NCBI GenBank assembly: GCA_942491385.1
Contig: CALOAF010000004.1
Span: 62,001 to 126,000 of the forward strand
Length of the DNA stretch: 64,000 nt
Source of the DNA: UBA6170 sp942491385
GTDB taxonomy: Bacteria > Chloroflexota > Anaerolineae > Anaerolineales > Anaerolineaceae
Reading direction: 5' to 3'
Shown here piece by piece: positions 43,190 to 52,587 of the stretch. The first letter of the stretch is position 1; every line of letters begins with the position of its first letter. The notes under the pieces were generated by a model. The model had not been told where the DNA came from, ran no database searches, and worked only from the letters and a program-made list of their open reading frames with translations. The translations under genes were made by a program, and so were the position numbers.

Positions 43190-44566
43190 ATGAGTGAGAT
43201 TGTCGTTACATTATCAAGATGGCAGTTTGCATTAACAACTGTCTATCATTTTTTCTTTGTTCCCTTAACAATTGGTCTGTCATTAATAGTGGCCATTATG
43301 CAGACTCAATATTTCAGAACAGGGAAATTGCTTTATAAGCAGATGACCAAATATTGGGGTAAATTGTTTCTTATCAATTTTGCCATGGGTGTTGTAACTG
43401 GCATTGTGATGGAATTTCAGTTTGGTATGAATTGGTCAGAATATTCGCGATTTGTTGGTGATATTTTTGGTGCACCTCTTGCGATAGAAGCATTGGTTGC
43501 CTTCTTTTTGGAATCGACATTTATTGGCGTATGGGTATTTGGTTGGGACAAACTTTCAAAAAAGATCCACTTGTTATCAGTCTGGCTTGTGGCGATTGGA
43601 TCGACCCTATCAGCTTTTTGGATTCTAGTCGCGAATTCCTTCATGCAATCTCCCATGGGTTTTGTGGTTGACAATGGACGCATGATTATGAATGATTTTA
43701 GCGCTCTGGTGGGAAATCCGAATGTATGGGTTCAATTCCCACACACTGTTTTAGGGGGTTACACAACAGGTGCATTATTTATCATCGGAATTAGCGCTTA
43801 CTTTTTATTTCGAAAGCAACAGGTCGAATTTTTTCAAAAATCATTTCAGATTGCTGCCGTTTTTGGTGTAATTTCAGTGCTTTTAGTCATCCTTGTTGGA
43901 CATAGTCAGGGTCAGCATATGGTTAAAACTCAACCAATGAAAATGGCTGCAGCCGAGGCATTATGGGAAACGGAAAATCCTGCATCCTTCTCAATATTCT
44001 CAATTGTGGATCAGAAGAACCAAAAAGATGTAATTTCTATTAGAATCCCCGCGGTTTTGAGTTTACTTTCATACAATCGATTCGATGGTGAGGTCAAAGG
44101 TATAAAGGACTTACAAGCCGATTTTGAACAAATATATGGACCAGGAAATTATATACCCCCAATCACCATCAACTATTGGGCCTTTCGGGCTATGGTTGGT
44201 TCTGGGTTCTTAATGTTTTTTCTAACCGCCTTAGGCCTTTACTGGATCATGACGAAAAAAATTCTAATGGTTAAATTGCTAAAGTTCTTCCCGCTGGCAA
44301 TCGGATTACCGTATTTGGCAAATTCATCAGGCTGGATATTAACCGAGGTCGGTCGGCAACCATGGGTCGTTTATGGTTATCTTAAAACTTCTGACGCTGT
44401 CTCACCAAATCTGACGGTCAATATGGTTTGGTTATCTGTGATTGGATTTACATTGGTTTATGGTGTCTTAATGGTTGTAGATATTTATTTACTGGCCAAG
44501 TATGCCAGGAAAATTACTACTGATGAACCCAATCGAACAGAAGAAGAAAAAACCTATTGGGAATAA
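43190..44566 (+). CDS. cydA: Cytochrome bd ubiquinol oxidase subunit I
   Basis: The 458-residue protein has about nine membrane helices. His20 (in T-V-Y-H-F-F-F-V-P) matches the heme b595 ligand, a second His lies in F-P-H-T-V-L-G-G-Y, and the G-R-Q-P-W motif is intact. The length indicates a short Q-loop, unlike the 522-residue E. coli form. The ATG at 43190 was chosen because GGAG (43179-43182) is 7 nt upstream, against 1 nt for the ATG at 43184. It reduces oxygen to water with quinol at high affinity. cydB follows at 12 nt. Confidence 0.95.
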   Translation: MSEIVVTLSRWQFALTTVYHFFFVPLTIGLSLIVAIMQTQYFRTGKLLYKQMTKYWGKLFLINFAMGVVTGIVMEFQFGMNWSEYSRFVGDIFGAPLAIEALVAFFLESTFIGVWVFGWDKLSKKIHLLSVWLVAIGSTLSAFWILVANSFMQSPMGFVVDNGRMIMNDFSALVGNPNVWVQFPHTVLGGYTTGALFIIGISAYFLFRKQQVEFFQKSFQIAAVFGVISVLLVILVGHSQGQHMVKTQPMKMAAAEALWETENPASFSIFSIVDQKNQKDVISIRIPAVLSLLSYNRFDGEVKGIKDLQADFEQIYGPGNYIPPITINYWAFRAMVGSGFLMFFLTALGLYWIMTKKILMVKLLKFFPLAIGLPYLANSSGWILTEVGRQPWVVYGYLKTSDAVSPNLTVNMVWLSVIGFTLVYGVLMVVDIYLLAKYARKITTDEPNRTEEEKTYWE

Positions 44567-44578
44567 TTGAGGTGACTG

Positions 44579-45595
44579 ATGAATTATGAATCAATTTGGT
44601 TTGTATTAATTGCCGTACTATTTATTGGATATTTCATTTTGGAGGGGTTCGATTTCGGTGTTGGAATCTTACTGCCATTTGTAGCCAAAAGCGATATTGA
44701 ACGAAGAATGGTCATCAATACGATTGGACCTCATTGGGATGGAAATGAGGTCTGGTTAATCACAGCGGGTGGAGCTATGTTTGCAGCTTTTCCAAATTGG
44801 TATGCAACCTTGTTCAGTGGTTTCTATATTGCTTTATTTCTCATGTTAATTGCTTTGATAATTAGAGGTGTCGCTTTTGAGTTTAGAAGCAAGGTTGAAT
44901 CCACCAAATGGAGAAAAATTTGGGACTGGTCGATTTTTGGTGGAAGTATTATTCCTGCATTTTTGTGGGGTGTTGCTTTTACGAATTTTATTAGAGGTGT
45001 TCCGATTGGAGAAAACTTCATATATATTGGAAACTTTTGGGATTTGATAAATGTTTATTCAATTATCGGTGGACTTGTCACCTTAACAGGGTTTGTGGTG
45101 CAGGGAGCGATCTTCTTATCTATGAAATTGGCTAAACCATTTGCCGAGAGAATCAATGAGCTTGCTTTAAAACTTTGGTTACCTAATATATTGGTCCTTT
45201 TGTTGTTTGTTGTTGAGACATACTTTTTTACAGATATTATTGACCAACTTGGCGTAAATCCGGGTGTTATCCCGATTGGAGCTGTTTTATCTTTGTTTGT
45301 GGTTGGCTGGTTTATTAGAATTAAAGAAAATGGCTGGGCATTTTTTATGAATTGTTTAGCGATCATTTTTTCAACCTCCACAATTTTTTTGATTCTTTAT
45401 CCTCGTGTTTTGGTTTCAAGTATTGATCCTGTGTATAACTTAACCATCATGAATAGCGCTTCTGGTGAATACACATTGAAAATCATGTCCATCATAGCGC
45501 TTATATTTGTTCCGATTGTTATTGCTTATCAAGCCTGGTCTTATTGGATTTTTAGGAAACGCATCACAAGTGATCTTGAGAATCTTCACTATTAA
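44579..45595 (+). CDS. cydB: Cytochrome bd ubiquinol oxidase subunit II
   Basis: The 338-residue membrane protein has eight to nine helices. The conserved start E-G-F-D-F-G-V-G and the block G-P-H-W-D-G-N-E-V-W-L-I are the hallmarks of CydB. It pairs with CydA. No CydX-like micro-gene is evident between cydB and ridA. cydDC, needed for assembly, lies about 5 kb upstream and is not contiguous. Confidence 0.95.
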   Translation: MNYESIWFVLIAVLFIGYFILEGFDFGVGILLPFVAKSDIERRMVINTIGPHWDGNEVWLITAGGAMFAAFPNWYATLFSGFYIALFLMLIALIIRGVAFEFRSKVESTKWRKIWDWSIFGGSIIPAFLWGVAFTNFIRGVPIGENFIYIGNFWDLINVYSIIGGLVTLTGFVVQGAIFLSMKLAKPFAERINELALKLWLPNILVLLLFVVETYFFTDIIDQLGVNPGVIPIGAVLSLFVVGWFIRIKENGWAFFMNCLAIIFSTSTIFLILYPRVLVSSIDPVYNLTIMNSASGEYTLKIMSIIALIFVPIVIAYQAWSYWIFRKRITSDLENLHY

Positions 45596-45669
45596 GCTGA
45601 CTACTTCCAAAAGAAAGTGTTCTTTGATTGCAAGGTATAATAATTAGTCAACTAGAAAGGAAATAAAAA

Positions 45670-46050
45670 ATGAGGAAAGTAATCACTTCTGAAAAGGCTC
45701 CAAAAGCAATTGGTCCATATTCTGCAGCAATAGAAACTGATTATTTTGTTTATACATCCGGCCAATTAGGGTTCGATCCAGAAACAGGTGAATTGGTTGA
45801 AGGTGGTATTGAAGCTGAAACACATCAGGCTTTGAAAAATCTACGAGAAGTTTTAAAATCAGCTGGCTTAGATATAGAATCAGTTATTAAGACAACAGTT
45901 TTTTTAAAGGATATTAAAGAGTTTTCCTCAATGAATAAAATATATGGCGAATACTTTACCAGTGAACCGCCTGCCAGATCTGCATTCCAGGTGGCAGCTT
46001 TGCCAAAAGGTGGTTCCGTGGAAATTGAAGCAGTTGCTATAAAAAAATAA
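45670..46050 (+). CDS. ridA: RidA family reactive enamine/imine deaminase
   Basis: The 126-residue protein has the RidA signature: A-P-K-A-I-G-P-Y-S-A-A at the start, T-S-G-Q-L-G in the middle and P-A-R-S-A-F-Q-V-A-A-L-P-K-G-G-S-V-E-I-E-A at the end, with the Arg that binds the substrate carboxylate. It removes 2-aminoacrylate and similar intermediates. A TATAAT at 45636-45641 and AAAGGA 8 nt before the ATG suggest a separate promoter between cydB and this gene. Confidence 0.92.
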   Translation: MRKVITSEKAPKAIGPYSAAIETDYFVYTSGQLGFDPETGELVEGGIEAETHQALKNLREVLKSAGLDIESVIKTTVFLKDIKEFSSMNKIYGEYFTSEPPARSAFQVAALPKGGSVEIEAVAIKK

Positions 46051-46109
46051 GATTTTGCCGAAAGGATCACATTTACTAGAAAAATAAACCTTAAGGACCC
46101 AACCTTTAA

Positions 46110-47117
46110 ATGAACTTTGTTTCAGTTATTGTGCCGTGTTATAACGAAGAAAAAAACATAAGCTTTTTACTTGAAGCGCTAAATCATCAAAATTACTCTC
46201 AGGAATTATTTGAAATAATAATAATCGATGGTCAATCTATTGATAACACGCTTGAAGTAATCAATTCTGAAAAAGAAAAATATCCCAAACTAATTTTAAG
46301 TGTAATAACAAATCCCCAAAAAAATATTCCCGCAGCTTTGAATATTGGCATCAAAAACAGTAAAGGGGACATTATTATCCGTATGGATGCACATTCAATT
46401 CCCGATCCGAACTATATAAAAATCTGTGTCGAAGATCTAAATGCAAACTTCGGTGCAAATGTCGGTGGAAGATGGATCATCATTCCTGGGGCAGATTCAC
46501 GCATGGGAAAGTGTATTTCGCTTGCGGCTGGACATCCTTTTGGTGTTGGCGATGCTAAATATCGATATAGCTCTGCCCCTGGCTATGTTGATACTGTCCC
46601 ATATGGAGCTTTTTATCGAACCCTGGTGGATGAAATTGGATATTTTAATGAGGGTCTGTTAGCGAATGAAGATTATGAGTTCAATGTAAGAATTCGAAAT
46701 TCTGGGGGAAAAATATATTTTGATCCCCGTATCCAAACCCAATACATTGCACGGGACTCAATTAAAAGTTTATCAAAACAATATTGGAGATACGGGTATT
46801 GGAAATATCGTATGTTGAAAAGCTATCCGGGTACTTTGAGGTGGCGACAGGCAATACCCCCAATATTTGTGACTGGTATAATTCTAATGACGATTATGGC
46901 TATTTTTTTCCCGATCGTACGGATTCCTTTGGTTTCAATCCTTATATTGTATATCTTAATTTTGGTATTAGGGTCATTATCGATTAAGAACATGAAAACG
47001 AATATTTTTTATTTATTTGGAATTCCAGTAGCAATAGCTGTTATGCATTTTTCATGGGGTTTGGGTTTTCTCTATAGTTTGTTAACGGGAATGGGAAAAA
47101 AAGAAAAGTATGGTTAA
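46110..47117 (+). CDS. Family 2 glycosyltransferase
   Basis: The 335-residue protein has a GT-A domain: V-I-V-P-C-Y-N-E-E at the start, I-I-I-D-G-Q-S-I-D, the D-x-D-like M-D-A-H near residue 95 and an acceptor-site acidic cluster N-E-D-Y-E-F-N. Two to three C-terminal membrane helices (about 250-325) anchor it. The arrangement resembles succinoglycan ExoA-type polymerising or chain-extending enzymes. It begins the envelope operon and overlaps the next gene by 8 nt. Confidence 0.85.
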   Translation: MNFVSVIVPCYNEEKNISFLLEALNHQNYSQELFEIIIIDGQSIDNTLEVINSEKEKYPKLILSVITNPQKNIPAALNIGIKNSKGDIIIRMDAHSIPDPNYIKICVEDLNANFGANVGGRWIIIPGADSRMGKCISLAAGHPFGVGDAKYRYSSAPGYVDTVPYGAFYRTLVDEIGYFNEGLLANEDYEFNVRIRNSGGKIYFDPRIQTQYIARDSIKSLSKQYWRYGYWKYRMLKSYPGTLRWRQAIPPIFVTGIILMTIMAIFFPIVRIPLVSILILYILILVLGSLSIKNMKTNIFYLFGIPVAIAVMHFSWGLGFLYSLLTGMGKKEKYG

Positions 47118-48537
47118 TTTTGATATAAACCAAAAAGGATTCTGGAAATTACGGCCATCAGAGAGAAAGCTGATCCTATTAACCGGTGATTTTGTCCTGG
47201 CTTTTCTATCTTTATTTATCGCCCTCTATTTTTGGTCAGTTGAACCGGATGAATGGCTAAAATTTTCCCTACAATTTCTTGTAGAGCGTCCTCCTTTTTG
47301 GTTCTACCTATTACCTTTAATTTGGATTATTTTCTTGTCCGGATTATATGATGTAAGAAAAGTTCATAAAATTTCAGAAACAATTAGTGGAATTGGAATT
47401 TCAATTATTCTAAGTATTTCACTTTATTTGGTTGTATTTTTTCTATCCGTACCAAATACGCTGCCAAGATTAGGAGTTGCGTTGTTCTTTATCAGCGCAG
47501 CCATATTAACCTTTCTTTGGCGCTTAATCTATATAAAAATTTTTACAGGATCTCGTTTTCAACGTCGTGTAATTATCGTTGGCGCAGGGAATTCGGGAAA
47601 AGCATTGGTGGAGATAATTGAAAACTCAACCCCAAAACCTTTTCAATTGATTGGCTTGGTGGATGATGATCCTCAAAAAATTGGTAGTGTCCTATCAACA
47701 TTCTCTGTACTGGGCTCTATTAAGGATTTACCCAATCTTATTACTAAATACCAAATTTCAGATGTTGTATTCTCTATCACCGGTGAAATGGATCCAAATA
47801 CGTTGAATATTCTGGTTGAATCAGAAGAAAAAGGAATCGAAATTACATCAATGCCTGTCATGTATGAAGAATTGACTGGTCGAGTTCCAATTAATCTTCT
47901 AAAACCAGATTGGTTATTGAGAAGTTTCATTGATACAGCACATGTCAACCGGTTTTATGAATTGGGTAAGAGAGTAATTGATATGTTGATCGGGATAATA
48001 GGTTGTATATTAACACTCGTATTATTTCCGATCATTGGACTGTTTATTATCATTGATAATTGGGGGCCAATCATTTACTCTCAAGTTCGCTTAGGAAAAA
48101 ATGGGAAAAAATATAATATTTATAAATTTCGAACGATGTTCGTTGACGCTGAAAAAAATGGAAATATCAAACCAGCGGAAGAAAATGATGGGCGAATAAC
48201 GCCAATGGGAAAATTATTAAGAAAAAGTCACCTGGACGAAATCCCTCAATTTATTAATGTTCTTAAAGGAGAAATGAGCATGGTTGGGCCGAGGTCAGAA
48301 AGACCGATGATTGTGGAAAATTATCAAAATGTAATTCCATTTTACCGCGGAAGATTAATCGTAAAACCCGGACTAACTGGTTGGGCACAAGTTAATTATG
48401 GATATGCATCGACGGTTGAGCAGAACGCAATGAAACTAGAATATGATCTGTACTACATTAAACACCGAGATCTTTTGATGGATCTTTCAATTATGTTATT
48501 AACAATTAGTTCAGTGATTGGTTTGAGAGGGCGCTAA
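47110..48537 (+). CDS. Polyprenyl-phosphate sugar phosphotransferase (WcaJ/WbaP-like)
   Basis: The 475-residue protein has four to five N-terminal membrane helices, a CoA-binding/Rossmann-like central region (I-I-V-G-A-G-N-S-G near residue 155) and a bacterial sugar transferase domain with K-F-R-T-M-F, the D-E-I-P-Q-F-I-N-V-L-K-G-E-M-S motif, G-P-R-S-E-R-P and P-G-L-T-G-W-A-Q-V. These enzymes transfer a sugar-1-phosphate to undecaprenyl phosphate to begin exopolysaccharide or O-antigen units. It lies between the glycosyltransferase and epimerase genes. Confidence 0.9.
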   Translation: MVNFDINQKGFWKLRPSERKLILLTGDFVLAFLSLFIALYFWSVEPDEWLKFSLQFLVERPPFWFYLLPLIWIIFLSGLYDVRKVHKISETISGIGISIILSISLYLVVFFLSVPNTLPRLGVALFFISAAILTFLWRLIYIKIFTGSRFQRRVIIVGAGNSGKALVEIIENSTPKPFQLIGLVDDDPQKIGSVLSTFSVLGSIKDLPNLITKYQISDVVFSITGEMDPNTLNILVESEEKGIEITSMPVMYEELTGRVPINLLKPDWLLRSFIDTAHVNRFYELGKRVIDMLIGIIGCILTLVLFPIIGLFIIIDNWGPIIYSQVRLGKNGKKYNIYKFRTMFVDAEKNGNIKPAEENDGRITPMGKLLRKSHLDEIPQFINVLKGEMSMVGPRSERPMIVENYQNVIPFYRGRLIVKPGLTGWAQVNYGYASTVEQNAMKLEYDLYYIKHRDLLMDLSIMLLTISSVIGLRGR

Positions 48538-48539
48538 AC

Positions 48540-50432
48540 ATGAGAGGACGTCCGAGCGTTAGAAACAAATATATCCTCTTTGGGGATCTTGTCTTAATTC
48601 TGATTTCTATTTTGGGTAGTTACGCACTCAGGTTTGAATTAGGACCTCAATTTTTTCAATATATTCCCAGTGCAATTTGGATTGCAGCTACATCCTTGTT
48701 GGTGAAACCACTAATATATTACTTGTTTGGTCTCTATCGTCGAATGTGGATGTACGCCAGTGTCCAGGAACTAAAGCTCATCATCGTCTCCGTAACCACA
48801 GCCTCTGTCGTAGTATCGTCAATTGTTATTTCCCTATTGTCATTCGGTGTTTTTGAAGGATTGCCACGTTCAATTTTAGTGATTGATTGGATACTATCAC
48901 TTGTTTTTGTCGGTGGCATTCGGTTTTCTTTGAGAATCATCGGTGATTCCCTTTCTGTAGGATCAGCTCCATCAAAAAATGGTAATCAGCGTAGATTAGT
49001 GATTGTTGGAGCTGGGGATGCTGGCGCATTGGTGGTACGTGAAATTCAGAAGAACCCACAGATGAACCTATCGCCAGTTGGTTTTTTGGATGACAATCCG
49101 GCAAAACAGAATCAACAGATATTTGGTATCCCGGTGGTGGGTACGATCACAGACCTCCCAAAGATCCTTGAAAAACTTCGTGTAGATGAAGTTATCATTG
49201 CCATTCCAAGTGCGCCAGGCCGCGTAGTTCGTTTGGTAGCTGATATTTGTAGATTGAAAAATAAGCCATTTCGAACGATGCCTGGAATTTATGAATTATT
49301 AGGTGGTTCTGTAAACGTAAATCGATTACGTGAAGTCGATATTACCGACCTGTTAAGACGACAACCTACGAATATGAATGAAGAAATCGTTGGATCATCC
49401 TTAAGTGGCAAAGTCGTGTTAGTGACGGGTGCTGGTGGGTCAATTGGTAAGGAATTATGTCGCCAGATTTCTCGCTGGGGTCCTTCAGAATTAATCATGA
49501 TGGGGCATGGCGAGAATAGTATTTTTGAGAGTCTTTTGGATATGAAAGAGAATTTTCCGGGCCTCCCAATTACACCAATCATCGTAGATATGCGGGATAA
49601 AAACAGATTGAGGCAGATGATTACAAAACAACAGCCGCAAATCGTTTTTCATGCTGCTGCACACAAACACGTTACAATGATGGAATTAAATATTGAGGAA
49701 GCTGTTACCAATAATATTTTAGGAACAAAAAATCTGGTTGAATTATGCCTCGAAGCTGGCGTGACAAAATTTGTGATGATTTCGACAGATAAAGCTATTC
49801 GACCTAAAAATGTAATGGGAGCTTCGAAAAGAATTGCTGAAATGATCGTTCTACAAGCAGCGCGTAAAAGTAAGAGATCATTTTGTGTTGTTCGCTTTGG
49901 AAATGTGCTTGGCAGTAGAGGTAGTGTAGTCCCATTATTCAAACGACAGATATTAAAAGGTGGCCCGATAACAATCACACATCCCGATATGAAGAGATAT
50001 TTCATGACCATTCCGGAGGCAGTATACCTAGTGCTTCAATCAGCCGGGATGGCGGCCGGAGGAGAGACCTTCGTGTTGAATATGGGAGATCAGGTCAAAA
50101 TTGTTGATCTGGCAGAGGATTTAATCCGCTTATCTGGATTGGAACCTGGAAGAGACATTGAAATCGTTTTTACTGGTTCGAGACCAGGAGAAAAGTTGGA
50201 AGAGGATTTATGGGATGAAGGCCTGACTTTTCAGCGCACCAATCATCCGGACATATATCATCTATCGAATCAAGATGATTTTCCCGGCGAAGATCTTGAT
50301 CAACTGGTGAGTGAATTGGTTAGTTTGGCAAAAACAGGAGATATTTCTGAAATTGTCAGTATATTTGATGAAAAAATCCCTGGTGCTCAGGTACGTAAAA
50401 CACCACCAGCTGATTTGAATACAATAAATTGA
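48540..50432 (+). CDS. Membrane nucleotide-sugar 4,6-dehydratase/epimerase (CapD/WbpM-like)
   Basis: The 630-residue protein has four N-terminal membrane helices, a first Rossmann region (I-V-G-A-G-D-A-G-A near residue 155) and a second, catalytic SDR domain (from about 295) with T-G-A-G-G-S-I-G, the H-A-A-A-H-K-H-V loop and I-S-T-D-K-A-I-R-P-K-N-V-M-G-A-S-K-R. The S-T-D-K...K pattern fits the UDP-GlcNAc C6-dehydratases. It would supply a deoxysugar such as UDP-QuiNAc or FucNAc for the initiating transferase upstream, from which it is separated by 2 nt. Confidence 0.88.
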   Translation: MRGRPSVRNKYILFGDLVLILISILGSYALRFELGPQFFQYIPSAIWIAATSLLVKPLIYYLFGLYRRMWMYASVQELKLIIVSVTTASVVVSSIVISLLSFGVFEGLPRSILVIDWILSLVFVGGIRFSLRIIGDSLSVGSAPSKNGNQRRLVIVGAGDAGALVVREIQKNPQMNLSPVGFLDDNPAKQNQQIFGIPVVGTITDLPKILEKLRVDEVIIAIPSAPGRVVRLVADICRLKNKPFRTMPGIYELLGGSVNVNRLREVDITDLLRRQPTNMNEEIVGSSLSGKVVLVTGAGGSIGKELCRQISRWGPSELIMMGHGENSIFESLLDMKENFPGLPITPIIVDMRDKNRLRQMITKQQPQIVFHAAAHKHVTMMELNIEEAVTNNILGTKNLVELCLEAGVTKFVMISTDKAIRPKNVMGASKRIAEMIVLQAARKSKRSFCVVRFGNVLGSRGSVVPLFKRQILKGGPITITHPDMKRYFMTIPEAVYLVLQSAGMAAGGETFVLNMGDQVKIVDLAEDLIRLSGLEPGRDIEIVFTGSRPGEKLEEDLWDEGLTFQRTNHPDIYHLSNQDDFPGEDLDQLVSELVSLAKTGDISEIVSIFDEKIPGAQVRKTPPADLNTIN

Positions 50433-50433
50433 T

Positions 50434-51420
50434 ATGGAATTAATCAGTAAAAAAAAGTGGGATCAACTCTTTTCAAAAGTTGAAAATCCGCATATTCTTC
50501 AGACATTTGAATGGGGGGAATTAAAATCAAAATTTGGTTGGACCCCCTATCGGTTTGAGCATCAGGGCTTTATTTTTCAATTGTTGATGAGATCTTTACC
50601 ATTCGGAATCAAAATTGCTTATATCCCTAAAGGAAAGATCGATCTTGATAAAAAAGATATTTGGCATGCCATTGATCAATTTTGCGTCTCAAACAAGGTC
50701 GTTTTTCTAAAATATGAGACGGATAATTTTATTACAGAGAAAAATAAAATCTGGGCGGAGAAAAGGTTTATTGAATCCAGATCAATCCAGCCAGCGAGTA
50801 CGATTGAAATAGATTTACTGGGTGAGGAAACTGATTGGTTAGCTAGAATGAAACAAAAAACCCGGTACAACATCAAACTGGCATTAAAAAAAGATATTCG
50901 AGTTGAAATCACTGACGATATATCGGTCTTTTATGATTTAATGCTTGATACAAGCAAACGTGATAACTTTGGAGTGCATTCAAAAAAATATTATCAATTA
51001 GCGTATGATTTATTTAAGCCAATCAATCATGTCGCTTTATTGGTTGCTAAATATGCGGACAATCCTTTAGCTGGATTAATGGTTTTTCGAAGCGGTGACC
51101 GATCCTGGTATTTTTATGGTGCTTCCAATAATTTGGAACGAAATAGAATGCCTACTTATTTGTTACAATTTGAAGCAATGAGATGGGCCAAATCTCAAGG
51201 ATGTAAATTGTATGATTTATGGGGAATACCTGATGAGCCCGAAGAAATTCTGGAAAGGGATTTTGAAGCAAGATCTGATGGGTTATGGGGAGTATATCGT
51301 TTTAAACGTGGATTCGGCGGGGTGATCAAGAAAGCCGCTCCTACTTATGACAGAGTATATAATCCGGTTTTATATAAACTGATCAACCTTTTCCAGGATG
51401 TTCGTGGTGAAATCCGTTAA
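50434..51420 (+). CDS. FemAB-family peptidoglycan bridge aminoacyltransferase, copy 1
   Basis: The 328-residue protein has the double GNAT fold of Fem ligases: L-Q-T-F-E-W-G-E-L-K at the start, M-K-Q-K-T-R-Y-N-I-K-L-A-L-K-K in the middle, and a second half with Y-D-L-W-G-I-P-D and G-V-Y-R-F-K-R-G-F-G. Fem proteins add amino acids from aminoacyl-tRNA to lipid II stem peptides. The coiled-coil arm of Staphylococcus FemA is short or missing. It starts 2 nt after the epimerase stop and shares its operon. Confidence 0.83.
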   Translation: MELISKKKWDQLFSKVENPHILQTFEWGELKSKFGWTPYRFEHQGFIFQLLMRSLPFGIKIAYIPKGKIDLDKKDIWHAIDQFCVSNKVVFLKYETDNFITEKNKIWAEKRFIESRSIQPASTIEIDLLGEETDWLARMKQKTRYNIKLALKKDIRVEITDDISVFYDLMLDTSKRDNFGVHSKKYYQLAYDLFKPINHVALLVAKYADNPLAGLMVFRSGDRSWYFYGASNNLERNRMPTYLLQFEAMRWAKSQGCKLYDLWGIPDEPEEILERDFEARSDGLWGVYRFKRGFGGVIKKAAPTYDRVYNPVLYKLINLFQDVRGEIR

Positions 51421-51464
51421 ATTAACAGATTGATAAAGAAGAAAATAATTTTTCAGGTCAATGC

Positions 51465-52583
51465 ATGAATTTATTGATAAATTTTGAAATAATCGATGAA
51501 ACAATATGGGATAAATATATTTATGAATTTCCTGATGCTCATTTTCTTCAAACAAGTTTATGGGCTGAGGTGAAAAAAGAAAATGGATGGGAACCCTTTT
51601 ATCTTTTATGGAAGGATACTCATGGGACTATACTTGCAGGTGCAATGATTCTTGAGAGAAGTGAAAAATTAATGAATATCTTCACTGTAAAAATTCATTA
51701 CTGCCCGAAAGGGCCATTATTTTCAACGAAAAGTGATGATGTTATTAACGAAGTCCTCAATGGATTACAGTCTTTTTCAAAGAAAAGAAACGGTTTATTT
51801 ATAAAAATTGATCCTGATTTAATCACCGAAATTCAAGCAGATAAAATTGACGATTACTCCTTCTTATATAGTAATCCTGCTTATCCAGAATTATTACGAA
51901 CAAAAAATTGGATCGAATCGCAAGAACAAATTCAGTTCCGCAATACGATAATCATATCAACCGAAAAATCTGATGACGAATTAATGAAGCAAATGAAGCA
52001 GAAAACACGCTATAACATCCGATTAAGTGAAAGAAAAGGTGTTCAGGTTAGAATCGGGAAAATCACCGATCTGGAGGCTTTATTTCAACTTTATGCTGAA
52101 ACAGCAATAAGAGATCACTTTGTTATTCGATCAAAAAAATATTATTTAAATTTGTGGAAAAAGTTCTTTGAGGCTGGTTTATTGGAAGCATTAATTGCGG
52201 AATTTGATGGAGAAATTTTAGCAGCAGTTATCATATATTATTTTTCGGGTGGAGCTTACTATGTTTATGGGATGTCATCTGATAAAAACCGTAACCTGAT
52301 GGCAACCTACTTGCTTCAATGGAAAGCGATTCAACGGGCAAGAGAAAAAGGCTGTAAAATCTATGATTTTTGGGGGGCACCGGATGAATTAAACGAAAAT
52401 GATCGGATGTGGGGAGTCTATAAATTTAAGCTGGGTTTCGGTGGTATCTTTATTCGAACGATTGGCGCATGGGATTATCCAATTCATAAAATTGGTTATT
52501 CAATTTATGTCTTTGTATTACCAAAGTTATTGAGTTTGATGAGAAACATAGGATTTCGGAATACTCAAAAAGAGCTTAAATGA
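51465..52583 (+). CDS. FemAB-family peptidoglycan bridge aminoacyltransferase, copy 2
   Basis: The 372-residue protein is a clear paralogue of the preceding gene: L-Q-T-S-L-W-A-E-V-K, M-K-Q-K-T-R-Y-N-I-R-L-S-E-R-K-G, I-Y-D-F-W-G-A-P-D and G-V-Y-K-F-K-L-G-F-G match the upstream copy. Each may add one residue of an interpeptide bridge, as FemX/A/B do, or use different substrates. The gap to copy 1 is 44 nt, and its end converges on the kinase gene with a 4-nt gap. Confidence 0.83.
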   Translation: MNLLINFEIIDETIWDKYIYEFPDAHFLQTSLWAEVKKENGWEPFYLLWKDTHGTILAGAMILERSEKLMNIFTVKIHYCPKGPLFSTKSDDVINEVLNGLQSFSKKRNGLFIKIDPDLITEIQADKIDDYSFLYSNPAYPELLRTKNWIESQEQIQFRNTIIISTEKSDDELMKQMKQKTRYNIRLSERKGVQVRIGKITDLEALFQLYAETAIRDHFVIRSKKYYLNLWKKFFEAGLLEALIAEFDGEILAAVIIYYFSGGAYYVYGMSSDKNRNLMATYLLQWKAIQRAREKGCKIYDFWGAPDELNENDRMWGVYKFKLGFGGIFIRTIGAWDYPIHKIGYSIYVFVLPKLLSLMRNIGFRNTQKELK

Positions 52584-52587
52584 ATTA

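Noticed and set aside
43417..43683. Minus-strand frame of 88 codons inside cydA
   Set aside because: It is antisense to a strongly conserved membrane protein gene and has no ribosome binding site or homology.
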